A DNA stretch of 64,000 bases, taken from NCBI RefSeq assembly GCF_030848565.1, contig NZ_JAVDDV010000014.1:1-64000 (forward strand), read 5' to 3'. Below the pieces are notes generated by a model. The model did no database searches, was not told the DNA's origin, and saw only the letters and a list, made by a program, of their open reading frames with translations. The translations under genes and the position numbers were made by a program. Below, one piece after another: positions 8,897 through 16,941 of this stretch (its first letter is position 1; each line of letters opens with the position of its first letter). This DNA comes from Natronolimnohabitans sp. A-GB9 (GTDB taxonomy: Archaea; Halobacteriota; Halobacteria; Halobacteriales; Natrialbaceae).

Positions 8897-9832
8897 CTAT
8901 CCCGCCGTCAGCGCTTCCTCGAGTCGATCCTCGATCTCTTCGAGGTCCTCGCGGAGGGGGTCGCCCGCGGCGTCCTCGAGGTCGTCGATGCGATCGGCGA
9001 GTCCCTGAAGTCGGTCGAACTTCTCGTCTTCGTCGACGCCGGTCTTTTGGACGTAGACGGACTCGGTAGTGTCGTAGACGTCCGCTTTCTCGAGGTCGGT
9101 CACCGAGAGGACGACGTCGAGTTTGTCAGGGTCGACACCGAGAACCCACTCGCGGGGGATACCACGCTCGTCGAGGGCCGCGAGGATCGTCTCGTCGTCT
9201 TTCGGCCGCCGACGCTGGCGGGCTGTCCGTCGAACCGTCCCGAACCGACCGTGGAGTTGCTGGTCGGGGCCGAGTCGTTCGAGCAGTTCGTCACGAGCCA
9301 CAGACCGGAGCCCGTCGGCACCGCGCTGGACGTCGGACGCGAGGACGTAGTAGTCGGTCAGCGAGTCGGTATCGAGTGACTCGAGGTCGTCGTTGTCGTC
9401 GATCCCGAGGTGTTCGACGAGGTGGGCCAGCAACAACGCATCGTCGTGGACGCGCTCGGGCGGCGTCCGGGCGTCGGCCGCCGAGACGAGAAACGGACTC
9501 TCGCCGCCGACCGCGTCGTCGGGCGCCTCGACGATCGCATCGTCCGTGACGGTGTACGACGCCGAGAGCGTCAGCACTGTCGCGTACGGCTCGACGCCCG
9601 GCTGGAGGTCGTCGATCGCCATCGCCTGGCCCTCGAGTTGCTCGTCGAAGACGCCGAACTGTTCGCGCCAGAGCGGTCGGTCCTCGGTGCTGTCAGTAAA
9701 GCGGACGACGATCCGATCGTCCGTGGTCGAATCGATCCGGAACGGCCGCTCCGAAAGCGGTGTCAGGAGCTGGGCGCCGGGCTCGAGGTTCTCACAGCGG
9801 GTTCGAAGGTCGGACCACGCGTCGTCGTTCAT
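8897..9832 (-). CDS. Conserved haloarchaeal hypothetical protein (acidic, coiled-coil C-terminus)
   Basis: About 311 residues, highly acidic, without membrane segments or a signal peptide. I do not recognise a named domain. The N-terminal 150 residues look like a beta-rich globular domain (FRIDSTTDDRIVVRFTDS, YATVLTLSASYTVT). A central basic patch (RRTARQRRRPKDDETI) is followed by a region with WVLGVDPDKLDVVLSVTDLEK. The last 60 residues are a predicted coiled coil (LADRIDDLEDAAGDPLREDL, EEIEDRLEEAL). ATG 9832 gives MNDDAWSDL. It is a stand-alone cytosolic gene between PAP2 and a divergent zinc-finger gene. Confidence 0.7.
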   Translation of the reverse strand: MNDDAWSDLRTRCENLEPGAQLLTPLSERPFRIDSTTDDRIVVRFTDSTEDRPLWREQFGVFDEQLEGQAMAIDDLQPGVEPYATVLTLSASYTVTDDAIVEAPDDAVGGESPFLVSAADARTPPERVHDDALLLAHLVEHLGIDDNDDLESLDTDSLTDYYVLASDVQRGADGLRSVARDELLERLGPDQQLHGRFGTVRRTARQRRRPKDDETILAALDERGIPREWVLGVDPDKLDVVLSVTDLEKADVYDTTESVYVQKTGVDEDEKFDRLQGLADRIDDLEDAAGDPLREDLEEIEDRLEEALTAG

Positions 9833-9989
9833 GGAGAGAGCTCCGGCTCCCGTACGCAAAAATCCGCGGGGGAAATCCCGACGGCGGCGCAGACGCCGAT
9901 GGCGAAATCGTCGCAGCTGAGCTAACTCGAGTCGGACCCATGCGAATACGTGGCGAACCGTTACGGCGCTGTCCGGAACAGTGGTTAGT

Positions 9990-10295
9990 ATGGACTGTCT
10001 CTTCTGTGACGAGGCGGTGCCGTTTACTCAACACGAGATGGCGTATCACGTCTTCGAGCTCACCGACGTCGAGAACAGGTGGCGGCTCTGTCGTGACTGT
10101 GCCGAGATCCGAACCGACGGCGAACAGTTCAGCGGCTACGGTCACCAGGGTGCCAGCGGGACGTGTATCGACTGCGACGAACCGGCCACGTACGCGATCA
10201 CCCTGCTGAAGGAGACGCCGACCGGGGATATCGTCCCCGACGACGACGTCTACCACGTGCTCTGTGCGGACCACCTCGAGCAACGGCGAGCTTGA
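9990..10295 (+). CDS. Small double zinc-ribbon protein (101 aa)
   Basis: Two zinc ribbons can be traced. The pairs are CLFC (residues 3-6), CRDC (about 32-35) and CIDCDEP (about 54-57), with a last Cys/His pair in VLCADHLEQ. The N-terminal block MDCLFCDEAVPFTQHEMAYH resembles other haloarchaeal zinc-finger micro-proteins. The start is ATG 9990. It is transcribed on its own and convergent with the HAD gene, 52 bases away. The function is unknown; a nucleic-acid or protein-binding role is an inference from the fold. Confidence 0.7.
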   Translation: MDCLFCDEAVPFTQHEMAYHVFELTDVENRWRLCRDCAEIRTDGEQFSGYGHQGASGTCIDCDEPATYAITLLKETPTGDIVPDDDVYHVLCADHLEQRRA

Positions 10296-10347
10296 ACGCC
10301 CGCGATCCATGTGGGAATGCAACGGAACCGATGGGCGGCGGTCCGTC

Positions 10348-11031
10348 TCACTCGAGGACCGTCGGTAGCTGCGTAAGCGACGAGAGGCGGTGGGTCGGCG
10401 ACGTCTCGAGTTCGGATCGGTCTTCGCTTTCGTCTTCGTCGTCAGTCCCATCCTCACTCGAGCGCGACAACAGGGCCGAATCGATTCCCGCGTTGTCGGC
10501 GGCTCGAACGTCGACCGGCCGGTCGCCGACGTACAGCGCCGAGTCGGCCTCGAGGGCGTCCATCGCGCGCTCGATGTTCGTCGGGTCGGGTTTCCGGCGG
10601 GAGAACCCCTCCGGCGTCAGAGGACAGCCGTAGACGGTCTCGAACAGCGACCGCAGGCCGAAGCGATCGAGCAGTCGCGAGACGACGGTCGGATGGTTGT
10701 CGCTGACGATCCCGAGCGGAAGGGAAAGCGAGCGGACGGTATCGACGTCGTCGTACATCGACCGCAGCCCGCGTTCGACCTCCGAGAGCTGGGCTCGAAC
10801 CATCTCGCGGGCCGCCTGTGTACAGAACGCGTCGGTATCGATCTCGAGGCGCCGACAGCGGTCGGCGATCGATTCGAAGTCGCCGTGCATGAACTCCTGG
10901 AGGGTCTCCGGCGACGGGCTGGATCGACCGAGCTTCTCGTAGGTCCGGCCGAGCGCGTCGTACATCCGCCGTGACGAGGGGGTCTCGACCACGACCCCAT
11001 CGAAGTCGAACAGGACCGCGTCGTACTGCAT
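10348..11031 (-). CDS. HAD-family hydrolase (phosphoglycolate-phosphatase-like)
   Basis: A 227-residue haloacid-dehalogenase fold enzyme. Motif I is DFDGVVVETP (residues 9-18, nucleophile Asp 9 and general acid Asp 11). Motif II is the Ser in GIVSDNHP. Motif III/IV appear as RRKPDPTNIERAM (Lys) and YVGDRPVDVRAA (GDxxxD). A helical cap domain lies between motifs I and II. The last 40 residues are an acidic low-complexity tail (DGTDDEDESEDRSELE). The substrate is probably a small phosphomonoester. ATG 11031 is the only sensible start. It is divergent from the HTH regulator gene at 11152. Confidence 0.88.
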   Translation of the reverse strand: MQYDAVLFDFDGVVVETPSSRRMYDALGRTYEKLGRSSPSPETLQEFMHGDFESIADRCRRLEIDTDAFCTQAAREMVRAQLSEVERGLRSMYDDVDTVRSLSLPLGIVSDNHPTVVSRLLDRFGLRSLFETVYGCPLTPEGFSRRKPDPTNIERAMDALEADSALYVGDRPVDVRAADNAGIDSALLSRSSEDGTDDEDESEDRSELETSPTHRLSSLTQLPTVLE

Positions 11032-11151
11032 TACTACGACGGACTACTTCCCCAACAGTAAAAAGACTCCTGCGTGGGAGTGTCCCACGCCGTGAAACGA
11101 TCCAGCGGGCCGAACCGGAACCACAAAGTTCAGCTAGCTGTCAGCAGTCGT

Positions 11152-11946
11152 ATGAACGACTCGACGCGGGACGCACTCGAGAGCCTCGAGTTTCTCGTTT
11201 CGTCGCCGGTTCGTCCGCGGATCGTGGCGGCGTTAGCCGACGGTCCGATGGCGGGTCGACGGCTCCAGGAACACCTCGAGGTGCCTCGGTCGACGCTCCA
11301 CCGGAATCTCTCGGCGCTCGTCGATCGTGGGTTCGTTTCCCGGTCGGCGTCGGCGGCGGAGTACGAGTTGACGCCGACGGGAGAGATCGTCAACGAGGCG
11401 GTGTCCGATGCGCTTACCGCCGTCGAGCGGGCACAGTCGATACGGCCGTTTCTCGAGTACTTTCCCGCCGAACTACCGACCACGTCCGAATCGGTGGCCG
11501 CGGCTGAGGTCGTCGTCTCGGACGTCGAGGCACCGTTCGATCCGATCGCGACCGTCGAGTCTCAAATCGTCGACGGCGAGACCGTTCGTGGGTTCCTCCC
11601 CGTGATCAACCCCCTGTACGTCGACGCACTCCGCCGGAGCACCGAAACCGACGTCAGCGTCGACGTGATCGCGCCGCCGTCGTCCTACGAACGGGTGGAA
11701 CGCAACCACCCCGATGCGTTCGAAGCGATCGTCGAACAGCCGTCGATCCGACTGTACGAGTCAGATTCGGTCCCGCAGTACGCGATCGGCTTCGTCGACG
11801 ATACGGTGTTGCTCGGTGCCTTCGACGAACACATGCGGACGCAGTCGGTCCTGCGGGCCGACTCGGGGACGCCGATCTGGGACTGGGCAACCAAACAGTA
11901 CGCGGAGCTAGAGCCCACGGCAGACCGATTCGATACCGACCGGTAG
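11152..11946 (+). CDS. Winged-helix transcriptional regulator with C-terminal sensor-like domain
   Basis: About 264 residues. The N-terminal winged helix is clear (LVSSPVRPRIVAALADGPMA, RRLQEHLEVPRSTLHRNLSA, then LVDRGFVSRS). It is of the ArsR/TrmB type often joined in archaea to a DUF1724-like domain. The C-terminal domain from about residue 100 (FLPVINPLYVDALRRS, VDVIAPPSSYERV, YAIGFVDDTVLLGAFDE) follows the pattern of a PLD/TrmB-like effector domain. Ligand and targets are unknown. The adjacent aldehyde oxidoreductase, 98 bases downstream on the same strand, is a candidate target. The start is ATG 11152, because the longer frame covers the promoter of the divergent HAD gene. Confidence 0.82.
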   Translation: MNDSTRDALESLEFLVSSPVRPRIVAALADGPMAGRRLQEHLEVPRSTLHRNLSALVDRGFVSRSASAAEYELTPTGEIVNEAVSDALTAVERAQSIRPFLEYFPAELPTTSESVAAAEVVVSDVEAPFDPIATVESQIVDGETVRGFLPVINPLYVDALRRSTETDVSVDVIAPPSSYERVERNHPDAFEAIVEQPSIRLYESDSVPQYAIGFVDDTVLLGAFDEHMRTQSVLRADSGTPIWDWATKQYAELEPTADRFDTDR

Positions 11947-12044
11947 CCGGCGACTCGAGACGCTCTTTCGAGGTGTTTCGACGCGTTCGCAACGGCCGAC
12001 GAATCGGGAGACGAGTTAAGGGATCGTTCCTGGTATCTGGTGCC

Positions 12045-13712
12045 ATGCTTCACGCCACGGGACCGATGCTCACCATCGACGTCGACGAGCGGACGATCAT
12101 CGAGACGGAGATCGACGACCTACTCGAGGTCACCGTCGGCGGTCGCGCGACGGCGACGGCGCTGGCCCACGATCGAATTCCGTTCGACGCGGATCCGTTC
12201 GGCCCGGAAAACCGCGCGTATCTCTCGACGGGACCGCTCCAGCAATCGCGGATGTCCTTTACCGGTCGGTTGAACATGACCGGTCTCTCGCCGCTGACCG
12301 ACGGGCTGGTCTCGAGCAACGCCGGTGGCTATCTCTCGCGAAACGTCGTCGCAACCGGCTACAGCGTCCTCGAACTGACCGGCGCGAGCGACGAACTTCT
12401 GGCCATCCACGTCACGGATTCGGGCGTCGAGTTCGAGCCAGTACCCGACCTCGAGGGGGCGACGGTACCCGAAACGTCCGACTACATCGCCGACGAACAC
12501 GATCTCGGTCCCGAACACTGCATCGCGATCGGTCCCGCCGGGGAGAACTTGGTTCGGTTCGCGTCGGTGATGACCTTCGACTCTCGCGCGTTCGGCCGGG
12601 GCGGGCTCGGCGCCGTCTTGGGGTCGAAAAACGTCAAATGCGTCACCTTCGACGGCGAGGTCGATCCGCCCCTCGAGATCCCGGACCCACCCGAGATGGA
12701 CGTCCACCGCGAGGCCGCCACCGCCGACGATCGGATGCGAACGCAGGGAACGACCGGCAACACGGAGTTCATCAACGACAACTTCTCGCTGCCGACGCGG
12801 TACTTCCGCGAGTACGAGTTCGAGGGCGCCGCCGACATCGGCGGCAACGCAGTCGAGGAGAAGAAATACGAGACCGGTGCCTGCTCGGCGTGTGCCTACG
12901 CCTGCAAGCTCCCGACACGGGACGCAGAGACCGGCGTCGAAACGGAGGGGCCGGAGTTCGAGACCGTCTACGCCTTCGGCGCGATGCAAGGCGTCGACGA
13001 CATCGTCGACGTCATGCGTGCGAACGAACTGTGTGACATCCTCGGGATGGATACGATCTCGGCGGGCGTCACCGTCGCGGCCTACCTCGCAAGCGAGGAC
13101 GCGTTCGGGGATGCGAAACTCGCACAGGAAATCACCGAACGAATCGCCTACCGCGAGGGGATCGGCGACACGCTCGCGGAAGGTGTCGCCCGCTGTCACG
13201 ACGAGCTGGGGGTCGACGACTACACGGTCAAGGGACTGGAGTTTGCCGCCCACGACGGCCGTACGCTCCACGGACAGGGACTGTCCTACGCCGTCGCCAA
13301 CCGCGGCGCAGACCACCTGTACGCGAGCATGCTCCGCCTCGAGTACGCCGGCCAACTCGATCCACAGGGTACGCTCGGCAAGGCCGAGACGCTCGTCGCC
13401 TGCGAGAACGACTCGGCGTTTCACGACTCCGGAATCGTCTGTGTCTTTGGCAGCGAGTACGTCACCGAAGACCGCCTCGAGACGCTGTTCGACGCCGACT
13501 ACGAGGAGTTGCTCGCCGTCGGCGCACGGACCGTCGAGCGCGAGCGCCACTTCAACAACCAACGCGGCTTCGATCGAGGCGACGACGTCTTACCGTACGA
13601 GTTGCCAGACCTCGAGGCCGCAATCGAGGAGTACTACGCGGCCCGCGGCTGGTCGAACGATGGCGTCGTTGCGGACTCGAGTCTCGAGTCCCTGCCATTA
13701 CCGACCGAATGA
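12045..13712 (+). CDS. aor: Aldehyde:ferredoxin oxidoreductase (tungsten/molybdopterin)
   Basis: About 555 residues, a little shorter than the usual 600. The N-terminal AOR domain shows FGPENRAYLSTGPL and SRMSFTGR. The block FDSRAFGRGGLGAVLGSKNV is the hallmark of this family. The [4Fe-4S] motif is CSACAYACK (about residues 283-291), with the fourth Cys in HDSGIVCVFG. Asp/Gly pterin contacts are seen at DDIVDVMRANELCDILGMDT. It oxidises aldehydes to acids with ferredoxin as acceptor, using a bis-pterin W (or Mo) cofactor, in the cytosol. ATG 12045 is used; the frame upstream to 11973 is basic and unlike the family. A MoaD-like protein lies 230 bases downstream on the other strand. Confidence 0.93.
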   Translation: MLHATGPMLTIDVDERTIIETEIDDLLEVTVGGRATATALAHDRIPFDADPFGPENRAYLSTGPLQQSRMSFTGRLNMTGLSPLTDGLVSSNAGGYLSRNVVATGYSVLELTGASDELLAIHVTDSGVEFEPVPDLEGATVPETSDYIADEHDLGPEHCIAIGPAGENLVRFASVMTFDSRAFGRGGLGAVLGSKNVKCVTFDGEVDPPLEIPDPPEMDVHREAATADDRMRTQGTTGNTEFINDNFSLPTRYFREYEFEGAADIGGNAVEEKKYETGACSACAYACKLPTRDAETGVETEGPEFETVYAFGAMQGVDDIVDVMRANELCDILGMDTISAGVTVAAYLASEDAFGDAKLAQEITERIAYREGIGDTLAEGVARCHDELGVDDYTVKGLEFAAHDGRTLHGQGLSYAVANRGADHLYASMLRLEYAGQLDPQGTLGKAETLVACENDSAFHDSGIVCVFGSEYVTEDRLETLFDADYEELLAVGARTVERERHFNNQRGFDRGDDVLPYELPDLEAAIEEYYAARGWSNDGVVADSSLESLPLPTE

Positions 13713-13759
13713 ACGACGGGAACCGTGGCTATGGGCCGTCGTTCGAAGGGATCGGGAGA

Positions 13760-13835
13760 AGTGGGTCACGCGATGACGGGTCCGGATCGACGGTGGACGC
13801 CCGTTGTAACACGGCACGAAGGTGCGTGACCCACT
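13760..13835. repeat. 12-bp inverted repeat, 76-bp span
   Basis: AGTGGGTCACGC (13760-13771) and GCGTGACCCACT (13824-13835) are perfect inverted copies, in the gap between the convergent AOR and MoaD-like genes. It could be a shared terminator or the ends of another mini-element. The ends differ from families A, B and C. Confidence 0.6.
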
Positions 13836-13939
13836 GGCGCGTTCGCACACGGTGCCTTCGGCCGACCGTCGGACTTGCTATCGTCCGACTGTATTCGTCG
13901 GTTGGACGGCCACCCACATAAGCAGCATGGGTGTCATAC

Positions 13940-14257
13940 TCATGCATGAACACGCGTTCCGATCACGTCACAGCCACCGTACACCGACGGCACCAGGCGG
14001 ATCACGTCGCCGTCCTCGAGTCCCGTCTCGAGGCCGTCGAGGTGGGCGACGTTGCGCGTGTTCTTCGTCACGACGGTGTCGCCCGCGAGGGCGGTCGGCT
14101 CCTCGGGGTCGACCACGAGCTGTCCTTCGAGGTCCGGATAGCTCGCCTCGAGGTCGGCGAGCAGTTCGCCGACGGTGGCAGCGTCGGTCTCGTAGCGGAC
14201 GGTCTTCTGACCGACGGCGTCCCGGAACGGGCCAAAGAAGACACACTCGAGTTCCAT
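13940..14257 (-). CDS. MoaD/ThiS-family ubiquitin-like protein (SAMP-like) with extra C-terminal tail
   Basis: 105 residues with the beta-grasp MoaD pattern: MELECVFFGPFRDAVGQKTV, VGELLADLEASYPDLEGQ, VTKNTRNVAHLDGLETGLED and DVIRLVPSVYGG. In this family the protein normally ends at the di-glycine, which is adenylated for sulfur transfer to molybdopterin/tungstopterin or for SAMP conjugation. Here ten residues (CDVIGTRVHA) follow the GG. The gene therefore either needs processing or has lost its original stop. Neighbour to AOR, it may serve tungstopterin synthesis. ATG 14257 is the natural start. Confidence 0.82.
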   Translation of the reverse strand: MELECVFFGPFRDAVGQKTVRYETDAATVGELLADLEASYPDLEGQLVVDPEEPTALAGDTVVTKNTRNVAHLDGLETGLEDGDVIRLVPSVYGGCDVIGTRVHA

Positions 14258-14378
14258 GCCGCGGTTTTCGAGGGTCTGTCTCTTGTATCCGAGGGTCGTT
14301 TGGGACGAGGGGCAGACTGGTGTAATGCAGGGCTATCCCTGATGTCCGGCCGACCCATACCCTCGAGTACGTCAGGAG

Positions 14379-15539
14379 ATGGACCTATGGGACTGCTACT
14401 GGCAGGTCGTTGACCGGGCCGTGAGAACACCGACGAGACTCGGCCAGACACCGCTGCGGGCACTCCAGCTCGCGACCGCCGAACCCGGCGTGACGCCGTA
14501 TGAGGTCGTCTTCGAGGAAGGGCCGATATCGATGCGGCGGTACGAGCCCCGTGTCTCCGCCGGCGAGCGTCGGGACGTCCCGGTGGTGATCGCCTATCCG
14601 TTCATCAACGATCCGTCGATCCTCGACTTCGCCGCGGACCGGAGCGTCGTCCGCGCGTTCGCAGACGCCGGGTTTCCCGTCTACGTCGTCGAGTGGGGCG
14701 ATCCGCTGCCACTGGATCGGTCGCTCGGACTCGGCGACTACGTCTGCCGATTTCTCGACAACTGTCTCGCCCACGCTCGAGCGGAGACGGGTGCGGACAC
14801 CGTTCACCTGCAGGGCTACTCGACGAGTGCGCCGCTGGTCGCCGGCTACGCCGGCTGCTTTCCCGACGACATCCGGACGCTGATGCTTCAGGGGCCGCCG
14901 CTCGCGTTCGACGGCGTGTCGGAGCCACAGGCCGTCGACGGCTCCGGGGCGCGTGATTCGACGCTCGAGTCGGTCGACGGCGCCGACGGAATCGATCTCT
15001 TCCGAAAACTGGCAGCCGCCCACGATCCCGAACAGGTCGCCGACGCCTTCGGTGCCGTGCCGACGCCGCTGCTCGAGGTCGGACTGGCACTTCGCAAACC
15101 CGTCGAGTACACCGTGATGAACCCGTTGCGGCTCTGGGACCGGTTCGACGACGATGCGTTCGTCGAGGAGTACGGCCGGAAACTCGCGTGGGCGAGAAGC
15201 GGACCGAGCCTGCCTGGCAGGGCCTACCGCGAGTTCGTCGAGGAGTTGGTACTTCAGAACCGGCTGCTCGAGGGGACCTGGGAACTCCTCGGTCGGGACG
15301 TCGACCTCGAACGAATCGAAATGCCTGTCCTGTTGATCCTCGGCGCGGAGGACAAGTTCATCCCGCGGCGGGCTGCCGTCCCCTTCCTCGAGGCGATCGC
15401 CAGCGAGGAGACGGCCGTCCTCGAGTTCCCGACCAACCACGTCGGGACGTCGGTTGCTGGCGAGGCCCACGAATCGGGATGGCCACAGGTCCTCGAGTGG
15501 GTCGCGGATCGGAGTGGGACCTCGGGTGGCTGTGAGTAG
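14379..15539 (+). CDS. PhaC-like alpha/beta hydrolase
   Basis: 386 residues, an alpha/beta-hydrolase that follows class III poly(hydroxyalkanoate) synthase layout: PVVIAYPFINDPSILDF, VYVVEWGDPLPLD, then the nucleophile elbow LQGYSTSAPLVAGY, and a late Asp/His pair (LLILGAEDKFIPRRA and FPTNHVGT). True PhaC enzymes use Cys in a GxCxG box. Here the box reads GYSTS, so Ser would be the nucleophile and PHA synthase activity is doubtful. It may be a lipase/thioesterase-like relative or a PHA depolymerase. No phaE or phasin gene is adjacent. ATG 14379 fits the PhaC-type N-terminus. It is transcribed away from the MoaD-like gene. Confidence 0.75.
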   Translation: MDLWDCYWQVVDRAVRTPTRLGQTPLRALQLATAEPGVTPYEVVFEEGPISMRRYEPRVSAGERRDVPVVIAYPFINDPSILDFAADRSVVRAFADAGFPVYVVEWGDPLPLDRSLGLGDYVCRFLDNCLAHARAETGADTVHLQGYSTSAPLVAGYAGCFPDDIRTLMLQGPPLAFDGVSEPQAVDGSGARDSTLESVDGADGIDLFRKLAAAHDPEQVADAFGAVPTPLLEVGLALRKPVEYTVMNPLRLWDRFDDDAFVEEYGRKLAWARSGPSLPGRAYREFVEELVLQNRLLEGTWELLGRDVDLERIEMPVLLILGAEDKFIPRRAAVPFLEAIASEETAVLEFPTNHVGTSVAGEAHESGWPQVLEWVADRSGTSGGCE

Positions 15540-15613
15540 CCGTCGACGACTACACTCGGGCGCGCAGGCCGAAAATATCCGTCTTTCGCCGTGGCAACCA
15601 CCGAGCCGGCTGC

Positions 15614-15687
15614 TATAGTAGCTACTGGGCCGATTTCGATCGCAACTCTCTCCGGCGATCGGATGTGCAGTGACGTTCAGTAGCTAT
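15614..15687. repeat. Family A palindromic element, degenerate copy 2
   Basis: TATAGTAGCTACTG at the left and CAGTGACGTTCAGTAGCTAT at the right, around a core with GGCGATCGGATGTG. It resembles the copies at 89, 19144 and 38082, but the left arm has diverged. It lies in the otherwise empty gap 15540-15794. Confidence 0.6.
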
Positions 15688-15741
15688 CGTTTTTAGCATG
15701 GCTGTTGGGTGCTAATGGTCGGTTAAGATTACGAGGCGTAT

Positions 15742-15760
15742 CCACGGCCTTTGGCCGTGG
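15742..15760. repeat. Perfect hairpin, possible IS200/IS605-type end
   Basis: CCACGGCC-TTT-GGCCGTGG, an 8-bp stem with a 3-base loop, preceded by GAGGCGTAT. Short subterminal hairpins of this kind are typical of IS200/IS605 and TnpB-only elements. The site at 35055-35075 has a related context (GAGGCGAAAGCCCACGGCTTT). No TnpA or TnpB gene is near. It could also act as the terminator of the hydrolase gene. Confidence 0.45.
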
Positions 15761-15794
15761 TATTGCACCTGTTCCGTGTATAACGGATCACTCG

Positions 15795-16109
15795 CTACTC
15801 GTCTTCTTCGTCGTCCTCTTCGTCATCCATTTCGTCGTCATCCATTTCATCGTCCTCTTCGTCGTCATCCATTTCGTCGTCATCCATTTCATCGTCCTCT
15901 TCGTCGTCCACTTCTTCGTCGTCATCCATTTCATCGTCCACCTCTTCGTCATCCACTTCTTCGTCGTCCACTTCTTCGTCGTCCACTTCTTCGTCATCCA
16001 CTTCGTCGTCGTCTTCTTCGTCGGGACAGCCAGCGAGCAGTGCCGTGATCCCTGCAATACCTGTTGCCTTGAGGAGACGCCGCCGGGTGTGGTTGGTATT
16101 TCCACTCAC
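15795..16109 (-). CDS. Tat lipoprotein with an almost pure Asp/Glu repeat tail
   Basis: 104 residues. The N-terminus is a classic haloarchaeal Tat lipoprotein signal: TRRRLLKATGIAGITALLAGC, with twin Arg at residues 9-11 and lipobox LAGC (Cys 28). After the Cys comes PDEE, then about 75 residues made nearly only of D, E, V and M in short repeats (VDDEE and MDDDE units). The DNA is a tandem array of TCGTCGTCC-like units. Exported and lipid-anchored, it would be an extremely negative surface polymer, perhaps for cation or Ca2+/Mg2+ binding. The signal peptide favours the minus-strand reading over the plus-strand frame, which gives a VHF/IVL repeat. Confidence 0.7.
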   Translation of the reverse strand: MSGNTNHTRRRLLKATGIAGITALLAGCPDEEDDDEVDDEEVDDEEVDDEEVDDEEVDDEMDDDEEVDDEEDDEMDDDEMDDDEEDDEMDDDEMDDEEDDEEDE

Positions 16110-16157
16110 ATGAATCGGTTGGATATAGCGATAAAAAATGCGTACACCTGCAACTGA

Positions 16158-16501
16158 TGGGGGGTAGTACTTCGAGTCGGTCTACGAAGAGGAACTTCCG
16201 GACCGTCGAATCGAACGTAAGTTTGCGCTCGTGGAACGCAGCGTGTTTCGCACCCGGGACGAGTTCGAGCCTTCCGTTTCTCACACCAGCAGCCGTCTCA
16301 CGGGCCAGATCGGCCGTAAAGAACGGATCCCCCTCGCCACCGAAGACGAGCGTGGGTTGTTCGATCGCTGCGAGCCGGTCGCAGCCGTCGAAATCCAGAC
16401 ACGACGAGCGCCCGCGAGCCGTTCCCGACGCTGACGTAGGGATAGTCACCGGGCAGTGTCCCGGTATCGGTCCGAATCACGACAGTGTCAGCCGGTCCCA
16501 C
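16158..16501 (-). pseudogene. Alpha/beta-hydrolase remnant with internal deletion and frameshift
   Basis: Two pieces of one hydrolase lie in different frames. The 5' piece (from 16501) reads as an N-terminus, ending DYPYVSVGNGSRALVV, the usual lead into an alpha/beta-hydrolase core. The 3' piece (about 16410 down to 16158) reads FDGCDRLAAIEQPTLVFGGE, then DPFFTADLARETAAGV and LELVPGAKHAAFHERK, which is the typical Asp/His C-terminal third. The middle part with the GxSxG elbow is missing. The gene is therefore dead by deletion. The stop of the DUF892 gene (16477) overlaps the 5' piece. Confidence 0.7.
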
Positions 16502-16896
16502 AGCGACTTCATGTCCGATGCCGTTTCCATCGCCGACAGCTCGCGGTAGGCCGACTGCTCCTCGTCGTAGTTCGACTCGAGCGGTTTGCGGACCTCGTCG
16601 TCGTAGTCGAGTTGGCCCGCCATCGACGTCAGACCCTCGTAGGCGGTCATCTCGATGCGTTCGGTCATCATTCCCGCGTTCATGTAGGCCATGTCCAGCA
16701 GGTCGTCGTCCTCGATGACCGATTCGAGGGTCGATCGCTCGGCCTCGAGCGCGTCGAGGATCGGCGCCTCGCGCCGCTCGGCTGGTCGGTCGAGCGCCGC
16801 GAAGACGTCCTCGAGACGTTGGACCTGTGTTCGGGTCTCGTCGCGGTGGTCCGCAAACCCCTCGCTCATCCGGTCGTTGGTCGCGTTGATCGCCAT
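16477..16896 (-). CDS. DUF892 (YciF-like, ferritin-like) protein, 5' end probably truncated
   Basis: 139 residues as called from ATG 16896. The helical DUF892 pattern is clear: HRDETRTQVQRLEDVFAALD, then APILDALEAERSTLESVIED, DLLDMAYMNAGMMTERIEMT and AYEGLTSMAGQLDYDDEV. Homologues start earlier, with a YxIEQELVETL helix. That helix is present here in frame (QYYIEQELVETLDEMA) but has no start codon before an in-frame TAG at 16942-16944, the same TAG that ends the permease gene. Either the gene starts at the internal ATG and lacks its first helix, or it is a truncated relic. The family is stress-linked in bacteria and haloarchaea. Confidence 0.65.
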   Translation of the reverse strand: MAINATNDRMSEGFADHRDETRTQVQRLEDVFAALDRPAERREAPILDALEAERSTLESVIEDDDLLDMAYMNAGMMTERIEMTAYEGLTSMAGQLDYDDEVRKPLESNYDEEQSAYRELSAMETASDMKSLWDRLTLS

Positions 16897-16941
16897 CTCG
16901 TCTAACGTCTCGACGAGTTCCTGTTCGATGTAGTACTGACG

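Noticed and set aside
12120-13562. 480-residue open frame on the minus strand
   Set aside because: It is antisense to the aldehyde oxidoreductase gene, which has clear motifs. The frame has no recognisable domain.
15705-16157. Plus-strand frame giving a VHFIVLF repeat protein
   Set aside because: The opposite strand carries a complete Tat lipoprotein signal and an acidic repeat, which suits a haloarchaeon. The plus-strand product is a translation of the same DNA repeat.
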